Assembly: GCF_934330165.1 (NCBI RefSeq)
Contig: NZ_CAKRGI010000027.1
Location: 1 to 33,041, forward strand
Length of the DNA: 33,041 nt
Direction of reading: 5' to 3'
From: an uncultured Mediterraneibacter sp.
GTDB lineage: Bacteria > Bacillota > Clostridia > Lachnospirales > Lachnospiraceae
The notes under the pieces are model-generated. The model did not search any database. It was not told the DNA's origin and saw only the letters and a program-made list of their open reading frames with translations. Shown here piece after piece: positions 8,441-18,600 of the stretch (position 1 is the first letter of the stretch; every line of letters starts with the position of its first letter). The position numbers were made by a program, and so were the translations under genes.

Positions 8441-9928
8441 ATGAATCTTTTATACAAAAGTACAAGAAATGCAGACAAGACAGTAACAGCCTCAGAGGCA
8501 ATCTTAAAGGGACTTGCAGATGATGGCGGCCTGTTCGTACCGGTATCGGTTCCGAAGCTGGATGTTACGATGGACGAATTGAAGAGTCTGTCTTATCAGG
8601 AGACTGCTTATGAAGTTATGAAAAAGTTCCTTACCGATTTTACGGAAGAAGAACTGAAGCACTGCATTAACAGTGCCTACGATTCCAAGTTTGATACAGA
8701 AGTGATCGCTCCGCTTGTAAAGGTGGGAGATACTTATCATCTGGAACTGTTCCACGGAGCAACGATCGCATTTAAGGATATGGCACTTTCAATTCTGCCG
8801 CATCTGATGATTACTTCCGCAAGAAAGAACCAGGTGAAGAATGATATCGTGATCCTGACTGCCACTTCCGGAGATACAGGAAAGGCGGCACTTGCAGGAT
8901 TTGCAGATGTTCCGGGAACAAAGATCATCGTTTTCTATCCAAAGGGAGGCGTCAGCCGTGTGCAGGAACTGCAGATGGTAACGCAGAAGGGAGAGAATAC
9001 TTCTGTTGTTGCAATCCACGGCAATTTTGATCATGCACAGAGCGGAGTGAAGGCTCTTTTTGAAGATAAAGAACTGGAAAAAGAACTTGCAGCAAAAGGT
9101 TATCAGTTCTCTTCAGCCAATTCAATTAATATCGGACGTCTTGTTCCCCAGGTGGTTTATTATGTGTATGCCTATGCAAAGCTGCTTGAGAATGAAGAGA
9201 TCCAGGCAGGCGAGGAGATCAATGTTACGGTTCCGACCGGAAACTTTGGAAATATTCTTGCAGCATATTATGCAAAGCAGATGGGCGTTCCGATTGCAAA
9301 GCTGATCTGTGCATCTAATGAGAACAAAGTTTTATTTGATTTCTTCCAGACCGGTGTGTATAACAGAAACCGGGAGTTTGTACTGACCTCTTCTCCGTCC
9401 ATGGATATCCTGATCTCCAGTAATCTGGAGCGCCTGATCTATACGATCGCGGGACAGGACGCAGAGAAGGATACAGAGCTGATGAATGAACTTAAGGAAA
9501 AAGGTGTCTATGAGATCACCCCTGAGATGAAAGAAAAGCTGGCTGATTTCAGAGGCGGATATGCAACAGAGGAAGAGACTGCAGAGATGATCCATGATAC
9601 TTATAAGAAGACCGGGTATGTGATGGATACGCATACAGCAGTTGCAGCATATGTATGCAAGAAGTATCGGGAAGAGAGCAAGGATACGAAGAAGTGTCTG
9701 GTTGCTTCTACGGCAAGCCCGTATAAGTTTGCACGCAGCGTGATGACTGCGATCGATCCGGCTTATGATGCGATGGATGAGTTCCGATTGATTGATGAGC
9801 TGAACAAGGTTTCAGGATTCCCGGTTCCGAATGCGATCGAAGAGATCAGAAATGCAGAGATCCGTCATACGACAGAGTGTGATGCAGATAAAATGAAAGA
9901 GACTGTTAAAGAGATTCTCGGAGTGTAG
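8441..9928 (+). CDS. thrC: Threonine synthase
   Basis: A 495-residue PLP enzyme converting O-phosphohomoserine to threonine. The start (MNLLYKSTRNADKTV) and the DDGGLFVP motif are typical of the long form of ThrC. The PLP lysine is Lys112 in HGATIAFKDMAL. The phosphate-binding loop TATSGDTGKAAL and the NSINIGRLVPQ segment follow. The ATG at 8441 is chosen behind GAGGGCAAAGCG; the upstream in-frame ATG at 8378 would add a lysine-rich tail absent from the family. asd in the same block supplies the pathway upstream, while hom and thrB are not seen. A strong terminator follows. Confidence 0.96.
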   Translation: MNLLYKSTRNADKTVTASEAILKGLADDGGLFVPVSVPKLDVTMDELKSLSYQETAYEVMKKFLTDFTEEELKHCINSAYDSKFDTEVIAPLVKVGDTYHLELFHGATIAFKDMALSILPHLMITSARKNQVKNDIVILTATSGDTGKAALAGFADVPGTKIIVFYPKGGVSRVQELQMVTQKGENTSVVAIHGNFDHAQSGVKALFEDKELEKELAAKGYQFSSANSINIGRLVPQVVYYVYAYAKLLENEEIQAGEEINVTVPTGNFGNILAAYYAKQMGVPIAKLICASNENKVLFDFFQTGVYNRNREFVLTSSPSMDILISSNLERLIYTIAGQDAEKDTELMNELKEKGVYEITPEMKEKLADFRGGYATEEETAEMIHDTYKKTGYVMDTHTAVAAYVCKKYREESKDTKKCLVASTASPYKFARSVMTAIDPAYDAMDEFRLIDELNKVSGFPVPNAIEEIRNAEIRHTTECDADKMKETVKEILGV

Positions 9929-9979
9929 AATATACGATGATCAGGAAGATTTGCGGAATCTAAAATAAAAGAGATCAGA

Positions 9980-10018
9980 GGCAGATGTCAGGAGTAAGAC
10001 CGGATATCTGCCTTTTTT
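9980..10018 (+). terminator. Intrinsic terminator after thrC
   Basis: A 10-bp stem GGCAGATGTC (9980-9989) pairs with GATATCTGCC (10003-10012), including one G-T pair, and is followed by six T. It isolates the amino-acid block from the glycosidase genes. Confidence 0.85.
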
Positions 10019-10083
10019 GTTCTGAATTAGACAAAAGAGAGGGGAGAACAGGTGGATATTCACAAGAAATAAAGAGGAATTTT

Positions 10084-10092
10084 TGGTACAAT
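10084..10092 (+). promoter_or_regulatory. Candidate extended -10 promoter for the GH2 gene
   Basis: TGGTACAAT is an extended -10 (TGnTACAAT) 78 bp before the GH2 start. No good -35 lies 16-18 bp upstream, which is tolerated by extended -10 promoters. The leader that follows contains GGCAG (about 10105) and CTGCC (about 10127), which could pair as a weak hairpin. Confidence 0.5.
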
Positions 10093-10169
10093 ATGCGATA
10101 GGGGGCAGTGCGTCTGATGGTACTGTCTGCCGACGTGGAGAACGGAAAATCGAAAAAGGAGGAACAGGC

Positions 10170-13100
10170 ATGAAAAAGAAGAAGCGGTGTACGCGTGTGG
10201 GAGCAGGTGCACTTGCTGCAGTTCTTGCAGTAACTGCAGCGGGAGTTTCAGTTCCGGCACTGGCACAGCAGGCGGTGAGAACAGAATCCCAGTCTCAGAT
10301 GAGTTCGGATCCTGAACTGGTGTATGTGAACAACTACAGTTCTACTGCACAGCGTTCCCAGAATTTTAACAGTAATTGGAAATTCTACTTTGGGGATGCG
10401 GGAAATGCACAGGGAGCAACCTTTGATGATTCCAAATGGGAACAGGTTTCCTTACCGCATGATTACAGCATCAGCCAGGAATACTCTAAATCTATGGAAG
10501 CGGAAAGTGCTTATCTTGGAGGAGGAACAGGCTGGTACAGAAAGAACTTTACATTAGGTTCTGATACGCAGGGAAAGAGAGTCCGTATTGATTTTGACGG
10601 CGTATATATGAATGCGACAGTATGGGTGAATGGTCACGAAGTTGGAACTCATCCGTATGGTTACACTTCATTTTCCTTTGATATTACAGATTATGTAAAG
10701 TATGACGGGGAAAATACGATTGCAGTCAAGGTGGTAAATAATACACCATCCAGCCGCTGGTACTCAGGAAGCGGTATCTACAGAGATGTAGATCTGACGA
10801 TTACAGATGATGTACACGTAGATCTGAACGGTACAAAGGTTACAACTCCGAATCTTGAAACCGAAAAAGGCGGTACAGTGAATACCAATGTAACTGCAAC
10901 GGTTGCAAATGATTCGGATACTGCAAAGAGTGTAACTGTCAGACATACAGTATTTCCAAAAGATGGAAGTGCAGATCAGAGTATCGGTACAGTAACAACC
11001 GATGCACAGAGTATTGCAGCAGGTGAGACAGCAGAGATCAGGGCTACCGTACCGGTTTCCAATCCGGAACTCTGGAGTGTAGATGATCCGAACCTGTATA
11101 CCGTCCGTACAGAAGTACTGGTAGATGGACAGGTAACGGATACTTATGATACAGAATACGGATTCCGTTATTTCAATTTTGACAGTAATACAGGCTTCTC
11201 GCTGAACGGAGAGAATATGAAGCTGAAGGGTGTATGTATGCATCACGATCAGGGGTCTCTCGGAGCAGCAGCTTACGACAGTGCGATCGACCGTCAGGTG
11301 AAGATCCTGAAAGAGATGGGATGTAATTCCATCCGTGTAACACATAACCCGGCAGCACAGGATCTGATCGATGCCTGCAATGAACAGGGAATCCTGGTCG
11401 TTGAGGAAGCATTTGATACATGGATAAAACCAAAGAATGGTAACAGCAATGATTATTCTGTATGGTTCAACCAGACCGTAGCTTCAGACAATGAAATCCT
11501 TGGAGCAACGGATGGAGAGACCTGGGCACAGTTTGATCTGGAATCCATGATCAGCCGTGACTACAACGCACCGTCAGTGATCATGTGGTCTCTTGGAAAT
11601 GAGGTTATGGAAGGAATCAGTGGCGGAACAGATGCTGAATATGAAGCAACCGCTACAAAGCTCATTAACTGGGCCTATGATGCAGATAATACAAGACCGA
11701 TGACGATCGGTGATAATAAGCTGAAAGCAGACTGGCAGATTTCCAAGACTTTTGCAAACCTTCTTGCAGCAAAGGGAGGAACTGTTGGATTTAACTATGC
11801 AGACGGAAGAGTACTTGACAAGTATCACTCCAGCAATTCCAACTGGTTTATCTATGGCTCAGAAACTGCATCAGCGGTTAACAGCCGTGGAATCTATTAC
11901 CGTACAACAGGCGGTAGTCAGACGAGCGACAAGCAGCTGACATCCTATGATAACTCAGCAGTGGGATGGGGAGCTACAGCAAGTAATGCATGGTACACTG
12001 TTCTGACAAGAGATTTTGCAGCCGGTGAATATGTGTGGACCGGATTTGATTATCTTGGAGAGCCAACTCCATGGAACGGAATCGGAAGTGGAGCTGTTGG
12101 ATCATGGCCTTCACCGAAGAACTCTTACTTTGGAATCATTGATACAGCGGGATTTGCAAAGGACAGCTACTACTTCTACCAGAGCCAGTGGAATGATGAT
12201 GTGACAACATTACATGTTCTTCCGGCATGGAACAACAACGTTGTAAGTAAAGACAGCAGCGGCAATGTACCGGTTGTTGTATATTCCGATGCAGCATCTG
12301 TTGAGCTGTTCTTCCAGGCAAAAGGAAGTGATACAAAGACTTCTCTTGGAAAGAAGACATTTACGCAGAAGACAACAGACGCGGGATATACCTATCAGAT
12401 CTATGAAGGCACTGATAAAAACTCAACAACAGACAAGAACCTGTATCTGACATGGAATGTACCGTATGCAGACGGAACTGTTTCTGCAGTTGCATATGAC
12501 AGCAACGGTCAGAAGATCACGGATACAGTCGGACAGTCAAATGTAACGACAACAGGAAAAGCTTCCAAGCTGAAAGCTTCAGCAGATAATAAGAAGATTG
12601 CAGCAGACGGAGAATCACTTTCCTATATTACAGTAGATGTAACAGATGCAAATGGAAATATCGTTCCGGATGCAGAAAACCGTGTGAAGTTTACTGTAGA
12701 GGGAGATGGAGAACTGGTAGGCGTGGATAACGGAAGTTCACCGGATCATGACTCTTATCAGGCAGATAACAGAAAAGCCTTCAGTGGTAAAGTGCTTGCC
12801 ATCGTGAAGTCCACAAAAGAAGCAGGAACGATCACTGTAACTGCATCAGCAGACGGACTGGATTCTGCAAGTGTCAAGATCACGACAACCGCAGTGGACA
12901 ATGGAAGTACAGAAAAGCAGATCGACAGCTTTAAAATGTCACGCACTTACTATGTAAAAGTCGGAAGTACACCGGAACTTCCGGAGAAGATCGTGACACG
13001 TTATACCGATGGAACAAGTGAAGAACTCCCTGTAACATGGGATGCAATTACAGAAGATCAGATCGCAGCCACAGGAAGCTTCCAGGTGAAGGGTGCTGTA

Positions 13101-15503
13101 GAAGGTGGATATTCTGTAGCAGTTAATGTAAATATGATCGATGAGGTCGGAGGACTTCTGAATTATTCTACGAATACAGCAGTAGGAGTAGCACCGGTAT
13201 TACCGACTTCCAGACCTGCAGTACTTCAGGATGGAACGATCATGGACGTAACATTCCCGGTAACATGGGAAGACAAAGCTGCAAGTGCTTATGATAAAGC
13301 AGGAACAGTAACAGTCAACGGAACAGCAAACGTACTTGGAAAAGAAATTGATGTAACAGCAAGCGTCAGAGTACAGGAAGAGACGATCAAAATCGGTGAC
13401 AGCGTTTCAGCAGATGCACTGAACCTGACTCAGAGCGTACCTGCAGATAAGCAGTCAGATACACTGAATGCGATCAAGGACGGAAGTACAACGATTTCAA
13501 GCAATACATCCGGCGGAGCAAATCCGACCGTATGGAGTAACTACGATTATTCTCAGGATGGAAATACAACAGCGGATCTCATTTTTGAATATGCAACAGA
13601 ACAGAGACTTGGACAGATCGTAACTCATTTTGCGAGAGACAGCTGGAGCATGAGATATCCGGATGCCGGAGCAACTGAAATTTATGTGTCAGCGGACGGA
13701 ACAAGCTGGACAAAACTTGATACAACCGAGACAATCGGAACAGAGTCAGGAAATGTGAAACCATATACTTATGATTTCGCACCGGTTGGAGCAACCTTTG
13801 TGAAATTCCACCTGACCAACAGTACTCAGGCAACAGGAACAACTGCAAAGGCATGCACAGGTATCACAGAAATTGAACTGAAAGTAGCAACAGGAAGCCG
13901 TACAACCAATACGACAGCCGAGCTGCAGACACTGACAGTCAATGGAAAAGAAGTACCGCAGACAGCACTGGACAGCAAAGTATATACAACTCCTGCAATT
14001 CTTGCAGAGATTGAAGCAACAGCAAAAGATAACGCATCTGTAACAGTCCTTCCGGCTTACAATGATGTGATCCGCATCATCGTTGAGTCAGAAGATCATC
14101 AGACAAGAAATACTTATGAAGTAAGACTGAATGAAGCAGAGCAGACAACACCGGACAGCGACAGCAGAGATTATCCGGTATCAAAATTAACAGCATCCGC
14201 AGGAAGTGAGCAGTCTACAACAGGAGTTGAAGGTCCTGCATCGAATGCAAAAGACGGAGATGAGTCTACGTTATGGCATACAAGATGGAGTTCACCGGCA
14301 GCGACAAGCGATCAGTTATGGTTTACATATGAACTGGAAGAAGAAACGGTACTGGATGCACTTCGTTATCTGCCAAGACAGGGAACAGCAAGCGGACAGA
14401 ACAATGGTCGTGTAAACGAGTACAGAGTAGAAGTAAGCACAGATGGTTCAACATGGACAACCGTTTCAACCGGAAACTGGGAAGACAGTCAGGACTGGAA
14501 ACTGGCAGAGTTTACAGAACCGGTTGCTGCAAAATATGTAAGACTGACAGGTGTTCATACTTACGGTTCAAGTGCAGCGAATGTAGATAAATACATGAGT
14601 GCTGCTGAGATCCGTCTCCGTATGGCAGAGAGCAAGATCGATATTGCAGATGCAGCAAATGGAGTAACAGTAACAGCTCCGGATTCAATCGAAGTTGCGA
14701 AAGCGGATGCAGAAAATCCGGTAATGTTCGATCTTTCTGATATTGTAGTAAAAGCAGGAGATACAACACTTCGCTATGGAGTTGATTATGTGATCTCTTA
14801 CGAGAACAATACAGACTTTGGAACTGCAAAACTTGTAATTAAGGGAATTGACGGATATACAGGAATTCTGGAGCATACATTTGCAATCACTCAGAAAGCA
14901 AAAGTTATGACGGGAATTACCTGGAATACAAAACCGGAGAAAGTCATTTATACAGAAGGCGAGACACTGGATGTGACCGGTCTGGTGATCAATGTAGTTT
15001 ATGATGATGATTCAACCGAGGCAGTGGCATACAGTGAAGCAAATGCAGATGAATTTACATTCAGCCCTGCATTGGACAAAAAACTTGCTGCAACGGATAA
15101 AGCGGTAACTGTAACTTATAAAGGTGCAAGCCTGATCTATGATATTACTGTAAATCCGAAGAAAGTAGACCCGACAGATCCGACAGATCCGGATCAGCCG
15201 AACAAGCCGGATCAGCCAGATAAGCCGGATACCCCGGATAATGGCAACAATAACGGAAATGGCAACAACGGAAACGGTAATAATAATGGAACAGATGACG
15301 GAAAGAAAGATCCTGGACAGTCTGGAGTAACAGATAACAAGAACCAGGGGAACAATGGCAATAACGGTACAGCGGCTGGAAATAAAGCAAATGTAGCAGC
15401 AAAGACCGGTGATACAGCCAATATGCTTCTTCCGATGATCGCAGCAATGCTGGCAGGCACAGCAGTTGTTGGTACAATTTCAGTCAGAAGACGCAGAAGA
15501 TAA
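10170..15503 (+). CDS. Secreted, wall-anchored GH2 beta-galactosidase, multidomain
   Basis: A 1777-residue surface enzyme predicted to remove terminal beta-galactose from glycans. It has a signal peptide (residues 1-32, ending VPALA), a GH2 sugar-binding sandwich (about 60-215), a GH2 Ig-like domain (220-330) and a GH2 barrel (about 340-640). The acid/base is Glu478 in WSLGNEV and the nucleophile is Glu565 in IYGSETAS. Then come a DUF4982-like domain (about 680-770), an invasin/Big-like domain (796-905), two bacterial Ig domains of Big_4 type (917-1071), two F5/8-type (CBM32-like) lectin domains (about 1073-1242 and 1334-1486) around a cadherin-like sandwich, a further beta-domain, and a Big_3-like domain (1580-1664). 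A Pro/Asp and Asn/Gly linker leads to VAAKTGDT (Lys1745-Asp1748), a hydrophobic helix and RRRRR. The start follows AAAAAGGAGG. It is flanked by terminators, hence its own unit. Galactosidase activity is likely; the precise linkage is not proven. Confidence 0.93.
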   Translation: MKKKKRCTRVGAGALAAVLAVTAAGVSVPALAQQAVRTESQSQMSSDPELVYVNNYSSTAQRSQNFNSNWKFYFGDAGNAQGATFDDSKWEQVSLPHDYSISQEYSKSMEAESAYLGGGTGWYRKNFTLGSDTQGKRVRIDFDGVYMNATVWVNGHEVGTHPYGYTSFSFDITDYVKYDGENTIAVKVVNNTPSSRWYSGSGIYRDVDLTITDDVHVDLNGTKVTTPNLETEKGGTVNTNVTATVANDSDTAKSVTVRHTVFPKDGSADQSIGTVTTDAQSIAAGETAEIRATVPVSNPELWSVDDPNLYTVRTEVLVDGQVTDTYDTEYGFRYFNFDSNTGFSLNGENMKLKGVCMHHDQGSLGAAAYDSAIDRQVKILKEMGCNSIRVTHNPAAQDLIDACNEQGILVVEEAFDTWIKPKNGNSNDYSVWFNQTVASDNEILGATDGETWAQFDLESMISRDYNAPSVIMWSLGNEVMEGISGGTDAEYEATATKLINWAYDADNTRPMTIGDNKLKADWQISKTFANLLAAKGGTVGFNYADGRVLDKYHSSNSNWFIYGSETASAVNSRGIYYRTTGGSQTSDKQLTSYDNSAVGWGATASNAWYTVLTRDFAAGEYVWTGFDYLGEPTPWNGIGSGAVGSWPSPKNSYFGIIDTAGFAKDSYYFYQSQWNDDVTTLHVLPAWNNNVVSKDSSGNVPVVVYSDAASVELFFQAKGSDTKTSLGKKTFTQKTTDAGYTYQIYEGTDKNSTTDKNLYLTWNVPYADGTVSAVAYDSNGQKITDTVGQSNVTTTGKASKLKASADNKKIAADGESLSYITVDVTDANGNIVPDAENRVKFTVEGDGELVGVDNGSSPDHDSYQADNRKAFSGKVLAIVKSTKEAGTITVTASADGLDSASVKITTTAVDNGSTEKQIDSFKMSRTYYVKVGSTPELPEKIVTRYTDGTSEELPVTWDAITEDQIAATGSFQVKGAVEGGYSVAVNVNMIDEVGGLLNYSTNTAVGVAPVLPTSRPAVLQDGTIMDVTFPVTWEDKAASAYDKAGTVTVNGTANVLGKEIDVTASVRVQEETIKIGDSVSADALNLTQSVPADKQSDTLNAIKDGSTTISSNTSGGANPTVWSNYDYSQDGNTTADLIFEYATEQRLGQIVTHFARDSWSMRYPDAGATEIYVSADGTSWTKLDTTETIGTESGNVKPYTYDFAPVGATFVKFHLTNSTQATGTTAKACTGITEIELKVATGSRTTNTTAELQTLTVNGKEVPQTALDSKVYTTPAILAEIEATAKDNASVTVLPAYNDVIRIIVESEDHQTRNTYEVRLNEAEQTTPDSDSRDYPVSKLTASAGSEQSTTGVEGPASNAKDGDESTLWHTRWSSPAATSDQLWFTYELEEETVLDALRYLPRQGTASGQNNGRVNEYRVEVSTDGSTWTTVSTGNWEDSQDWKLAEFTEPVAAKYVRLTGVHTYGSSAANVDKYMSAAEIRLRMAESKIDIADAANGVTVTAPDSIEVAKADAENPVMFDLSDIVVKAGDTTLRYGVDYVISYENNTDFGTAKLVIKGIDGYTGILEHTFAITQKAKVMTGITWNTKPEKVIYTEGETLDVTGLVINVVYDDDSTEAVAYSEANADEFTFSPALDKKLAATDKAVTVTYKGASLIYDITVNPKKVDPTDPTDPDQPNKPDQPDKPDTPDNGNNNGNGNNGNGNNNGTDDGKKDPGQSGVTDNKNQGNNGNNGTAAGNKANVAAKTGDTANMLLPMIAAMLAGTAVVGTISVRRRRR
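15171..15300 (+). repeat. Low-complexity linker repeats inside the GH2 gene
   Basis: This stretch encodes short degenerate repeats, first of PTDP/DQP/NKP/DKP type and then of NGN/NNG type. It forms a flexible, hydrophilic wall-spanning stalk before the KTGD anchor. Such tracts vary in length between strains by slippage. Confidence 0.75.
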
Positions 15504-15532
15504 TCAGTCCATTACAAATGAGGGTTTGAGGG

Positions 15533-15569
15533 AAAAAGAGGAGAAGCTTTAAACTTCCCCTCTTTTTTT
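15533..15569 (+). terminator. Intrinsic terminator after the GH2 gene
   Basis: AGAGGaGAAG (15537-15546) pairs with CTTCcCCTCT (15554-15563) with one internal mismatch, extended by an A-run upstream and T7 downstream (15563-15569). Confidence 0.8.
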
Positions 15570-15580
15570 GTATGTAGAGA

Positions 15581-15609
15581 TTGCTTATTTCCCGTATAAA
15601 TTATATAAT
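15581..15609 (+). promoter_or_regulatory. Promoter of the GH101 gene
   Basis: TTGCTT (15581-15586), a 17-bp spacer and a perfect TATAAT (15604-15609) form a sigma-A promoter. Transcription would start near 15616, so GH101 is transcribed separately from GH2. Confidence 0.75.
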
Positions 15610-15621
15610 AAAATAGAATAA

Positions 15622-15640
15622 GACCGTAAAGCTTTCGGTC
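15622..15640 (+). promoter_or_regulatory. Small dyad in the GH101 leader
   Basis: GACCG (15622-15626) pairs with CGGTC (15636-15640) around an AAAGCTTT-containing loop, just after the expected transcription start and about 20 nt before the start codon. It could be a 5'-stabilising hairpin or an operator; nothing decides which. Confidence 0.4.
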
Positions 15641-15660
15641 GTAAAAGAAAGGATGGGATT

Positions 15661-18600
15661 ATGAAAAAGCTTAGTAAAAAGCTTGCAGCAGGATTTCTTG
15701 CATTTGCGATGGTATTAACGACGGCTCTGCCGTATCTTCCGTCGATCGATGCATTTGCAGCAAGCAAGACAATGGCACATATCGTGTCAGGTGCTGAAAA
15801 TGGAAATACGCATTTTGGCGGTTCAAAGCCAGAAGCATTTGTATTATCTCCAAAAGCAACATTTACAAATGAGAGTTTCAGCAGCACCTTAAAACTTGGC
15901 AGTGCACAGTCAGATACTCGTGCACGAGTTGTCCTGAAATACAAGGACGACAGTAACTGGGCATATATCGGTTATGATGGTGCCGGTTCAGCAACAGACT
16001 GGATCTATGAGTACAATAATAATGGTACTTCATCTTACGGAAGCGTTGAAGGACTTCCGGCAATTAACCAGAACGATATGTTCACAGTAAATGTTACTTA
16101 TACAGAAAGTGCAGTGAAAGTTGCTGTAAAAAACATTACCGCAGGAACCAGCGGTACAGGTACAGTGACGGATGCCAGCTTTGTAGCATTAAAGGATGTA
16201 GCAGGTAAGGTTGGATTTGGGGGAGGCTCCAGAAATGAATCTTATACCGATCTTTATTTTTCTGATGTGGTAGTCGGAGATACTACATACTCAGATTACA
16301 GTGATTGGACAATCTATAATGATAAGAAAGGATCCTGGGATCCGGCAGCGGTAACAGATGACGGAACGCAGGAGACTGCAAGAGGAAGAAAATGGATCAC
16401 CGTTCAGGGTGGAAGCAGAAACGGAAATGGACATAACTATGGAAATGCCAGTGCTGTTGCTCCGGCACTTCTTCTTGACCAGACGAAAACGACACCGGTA
16501 GGAGGAACCGTTTCTTTGAAGTTCCGTCCGGTGACAAGTACGAACTGGGGAATCTTCTATACTTATAAGGATGATAATAACTGGCTGTATGTCGGTTATG
16601 ATCCGACAAGTAAATGGTACTTCCAGTACAAAGTGAATGGAACAGAGTCTTATCCAAAGCTTTCAGGTCTTCCTGATCCGGTGCTGAATGAGACAATGGA
16701 GATTTCCATTACTGTTTCCAGAGAGAACCTGACAGTCATCGTAGATGGCAAGAAAGTAACCCAGTCTGTACAGGCACTGACACCGATCTCTGATTCAATC
16801 AATGGTGAGGGACATCCGGGAGTGAAGACGAACGGAGCTACAAAAGTAGAATTTTCTGACTTCAAGATCGGAACAACAGATTGTATGGGTGATACCTGGG
16901 GATGGGCAGCAGCCAGAAGCGGTCAGGTAACAGAAACTTATACGACAGCAGTTGCAGCAGTTTCCGGTAAGGTTACGGCTGAAGATGGAACAGCACTGAA
17001 AGGTGCAACAGTGAAGCTTGGTTCCAATACTGCAAAGACAGATGATGCAGGAAACTACAGTTTCGATGCGATCGAGACAGGAACATATAATCTTGCAGCG
17101 AGCCGTACAGGCTATCAGGCACATACAGAAGAGGTTACTGTAAGTGAAGATGCAGCACAGAATGTATTCAATGTTTCCTTATCACCAAAAGCAGAACTGG
17201 ATTTAAGCCAGTATGCAAAGCTCAGTTCTGATTATATGGATGTATATGTTGGAAAGGAATTTCCGGTAGTTGCACGTTATGTGACAAAGAAAGTTGATGG
17301 TACTCCGTTCTTCCGTGGACAGGAGGAAGAGATCAACTCTGTCAGCATCAACAAGACTGCGATCACTCCGACCAATGTATCAGCAGAGGGAGACAGTTCT
17401 TCCAGAACTTATACAATGGATCTGGTGAATACGTCAGCCAATATCGATCTGACTATGAAAGTGAAGATCAGTGTAGATGATAATGATCTGACCTGGGAAG
17501 TAACATCCATCAAAAAGAAAGACGGATGTGCAGATATTGCTACGATCGAGATTCCGCAGCTGAACCTTCTTTCTACAGATATGTCAGAAGAGGATGCGGC
17601 ATTTGATGGTGTATCACCGTCTACAACGACTACCCAGAGCGGAGATTCCCATATTACATGGGATGATGGATTCAATCCATCTACAACAGGAACTTATATG
17701 TATGGATTCCTGTCAAATGGAAGCTTAAGCGGTGGTGTATGGAGTAACTCAGAAATCGAAGATGACAAGAGAGTCACGATGAACAGTGGTGCAGATTCCA
17801 TGAGTCTTACAAGTTCCGTATGGTATTACGAACGTGGAGATAAAAATGGACAGGCTGCAAGCTACAGTTATCCGACTAGCGATCTTCCATGTGCAAAAGT
17901 ATGCATTGCAGGAGATGCAAATGGAGATGGAGATATTGACTGGAATGACGGAGCTCTTGCATTCAGAGATATCATGAACATTGCACAGGGTGCAGAGGAT
18001 ATCAAAGACCTTGTAAACTATCGTATTGTTATGAACTTTGCCGGTATGGCAACCAATCCGTACCTTGAGACAGCAGATAATATTAAGAAAGTATATCTTG
18101 CAACTGATGGACTGCCACAGGCAGTTATGCTCAAAGGATATGGAAATGAAGGCCATGACTCAGCCAACTCCGAGTATGCAGATGTATCCGAGCGTGAAGG
18201 TGGAATCACTGATTTCCAGAACCTGATCAAGATCGCACATCAGTATAATACAGAAGTTGGTATTCATATCAATGCACAGGAGGCTTATCCAGAGGCAAAA
18301 TCTTTCAATGAGACAATGCTGACAAGTCCGATCACAAATGGTTGGGGATGGCTGGATCAGTCCTTTACGATCAATAAATTATGGGATCTGGGAAGTCAGG
18401 CCCGTTATAAGAGATTAGTACAGCTTTATGACCGTATCAACGGTACAAGCTTCTACAGTGGAAACTGGGATAAAGGCGAATATGTCAAAGATTCTCAGGG
18501 AACACTGAATGCTTCTATGAGTGAGATTGCAGCAGATGCAGCAAAGAGAACAGATAATATGGACTTCATTTATCTGGATGTATGGTATCAGAATGCATGG

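Noticed and set aside
10764..11345. 193-codon minus-strand frame inside the GH2 gene
   Set aside because: Antisense to the catalytic part of a well-supported enzyme; it arises from codon bias.
15171..15300. Short tandem units resembling a CRISPR or VNTR array
   Set aside because: The units are in-frame linker codons (PTDP/DQP, NGN) with no unique spacers of constant length.
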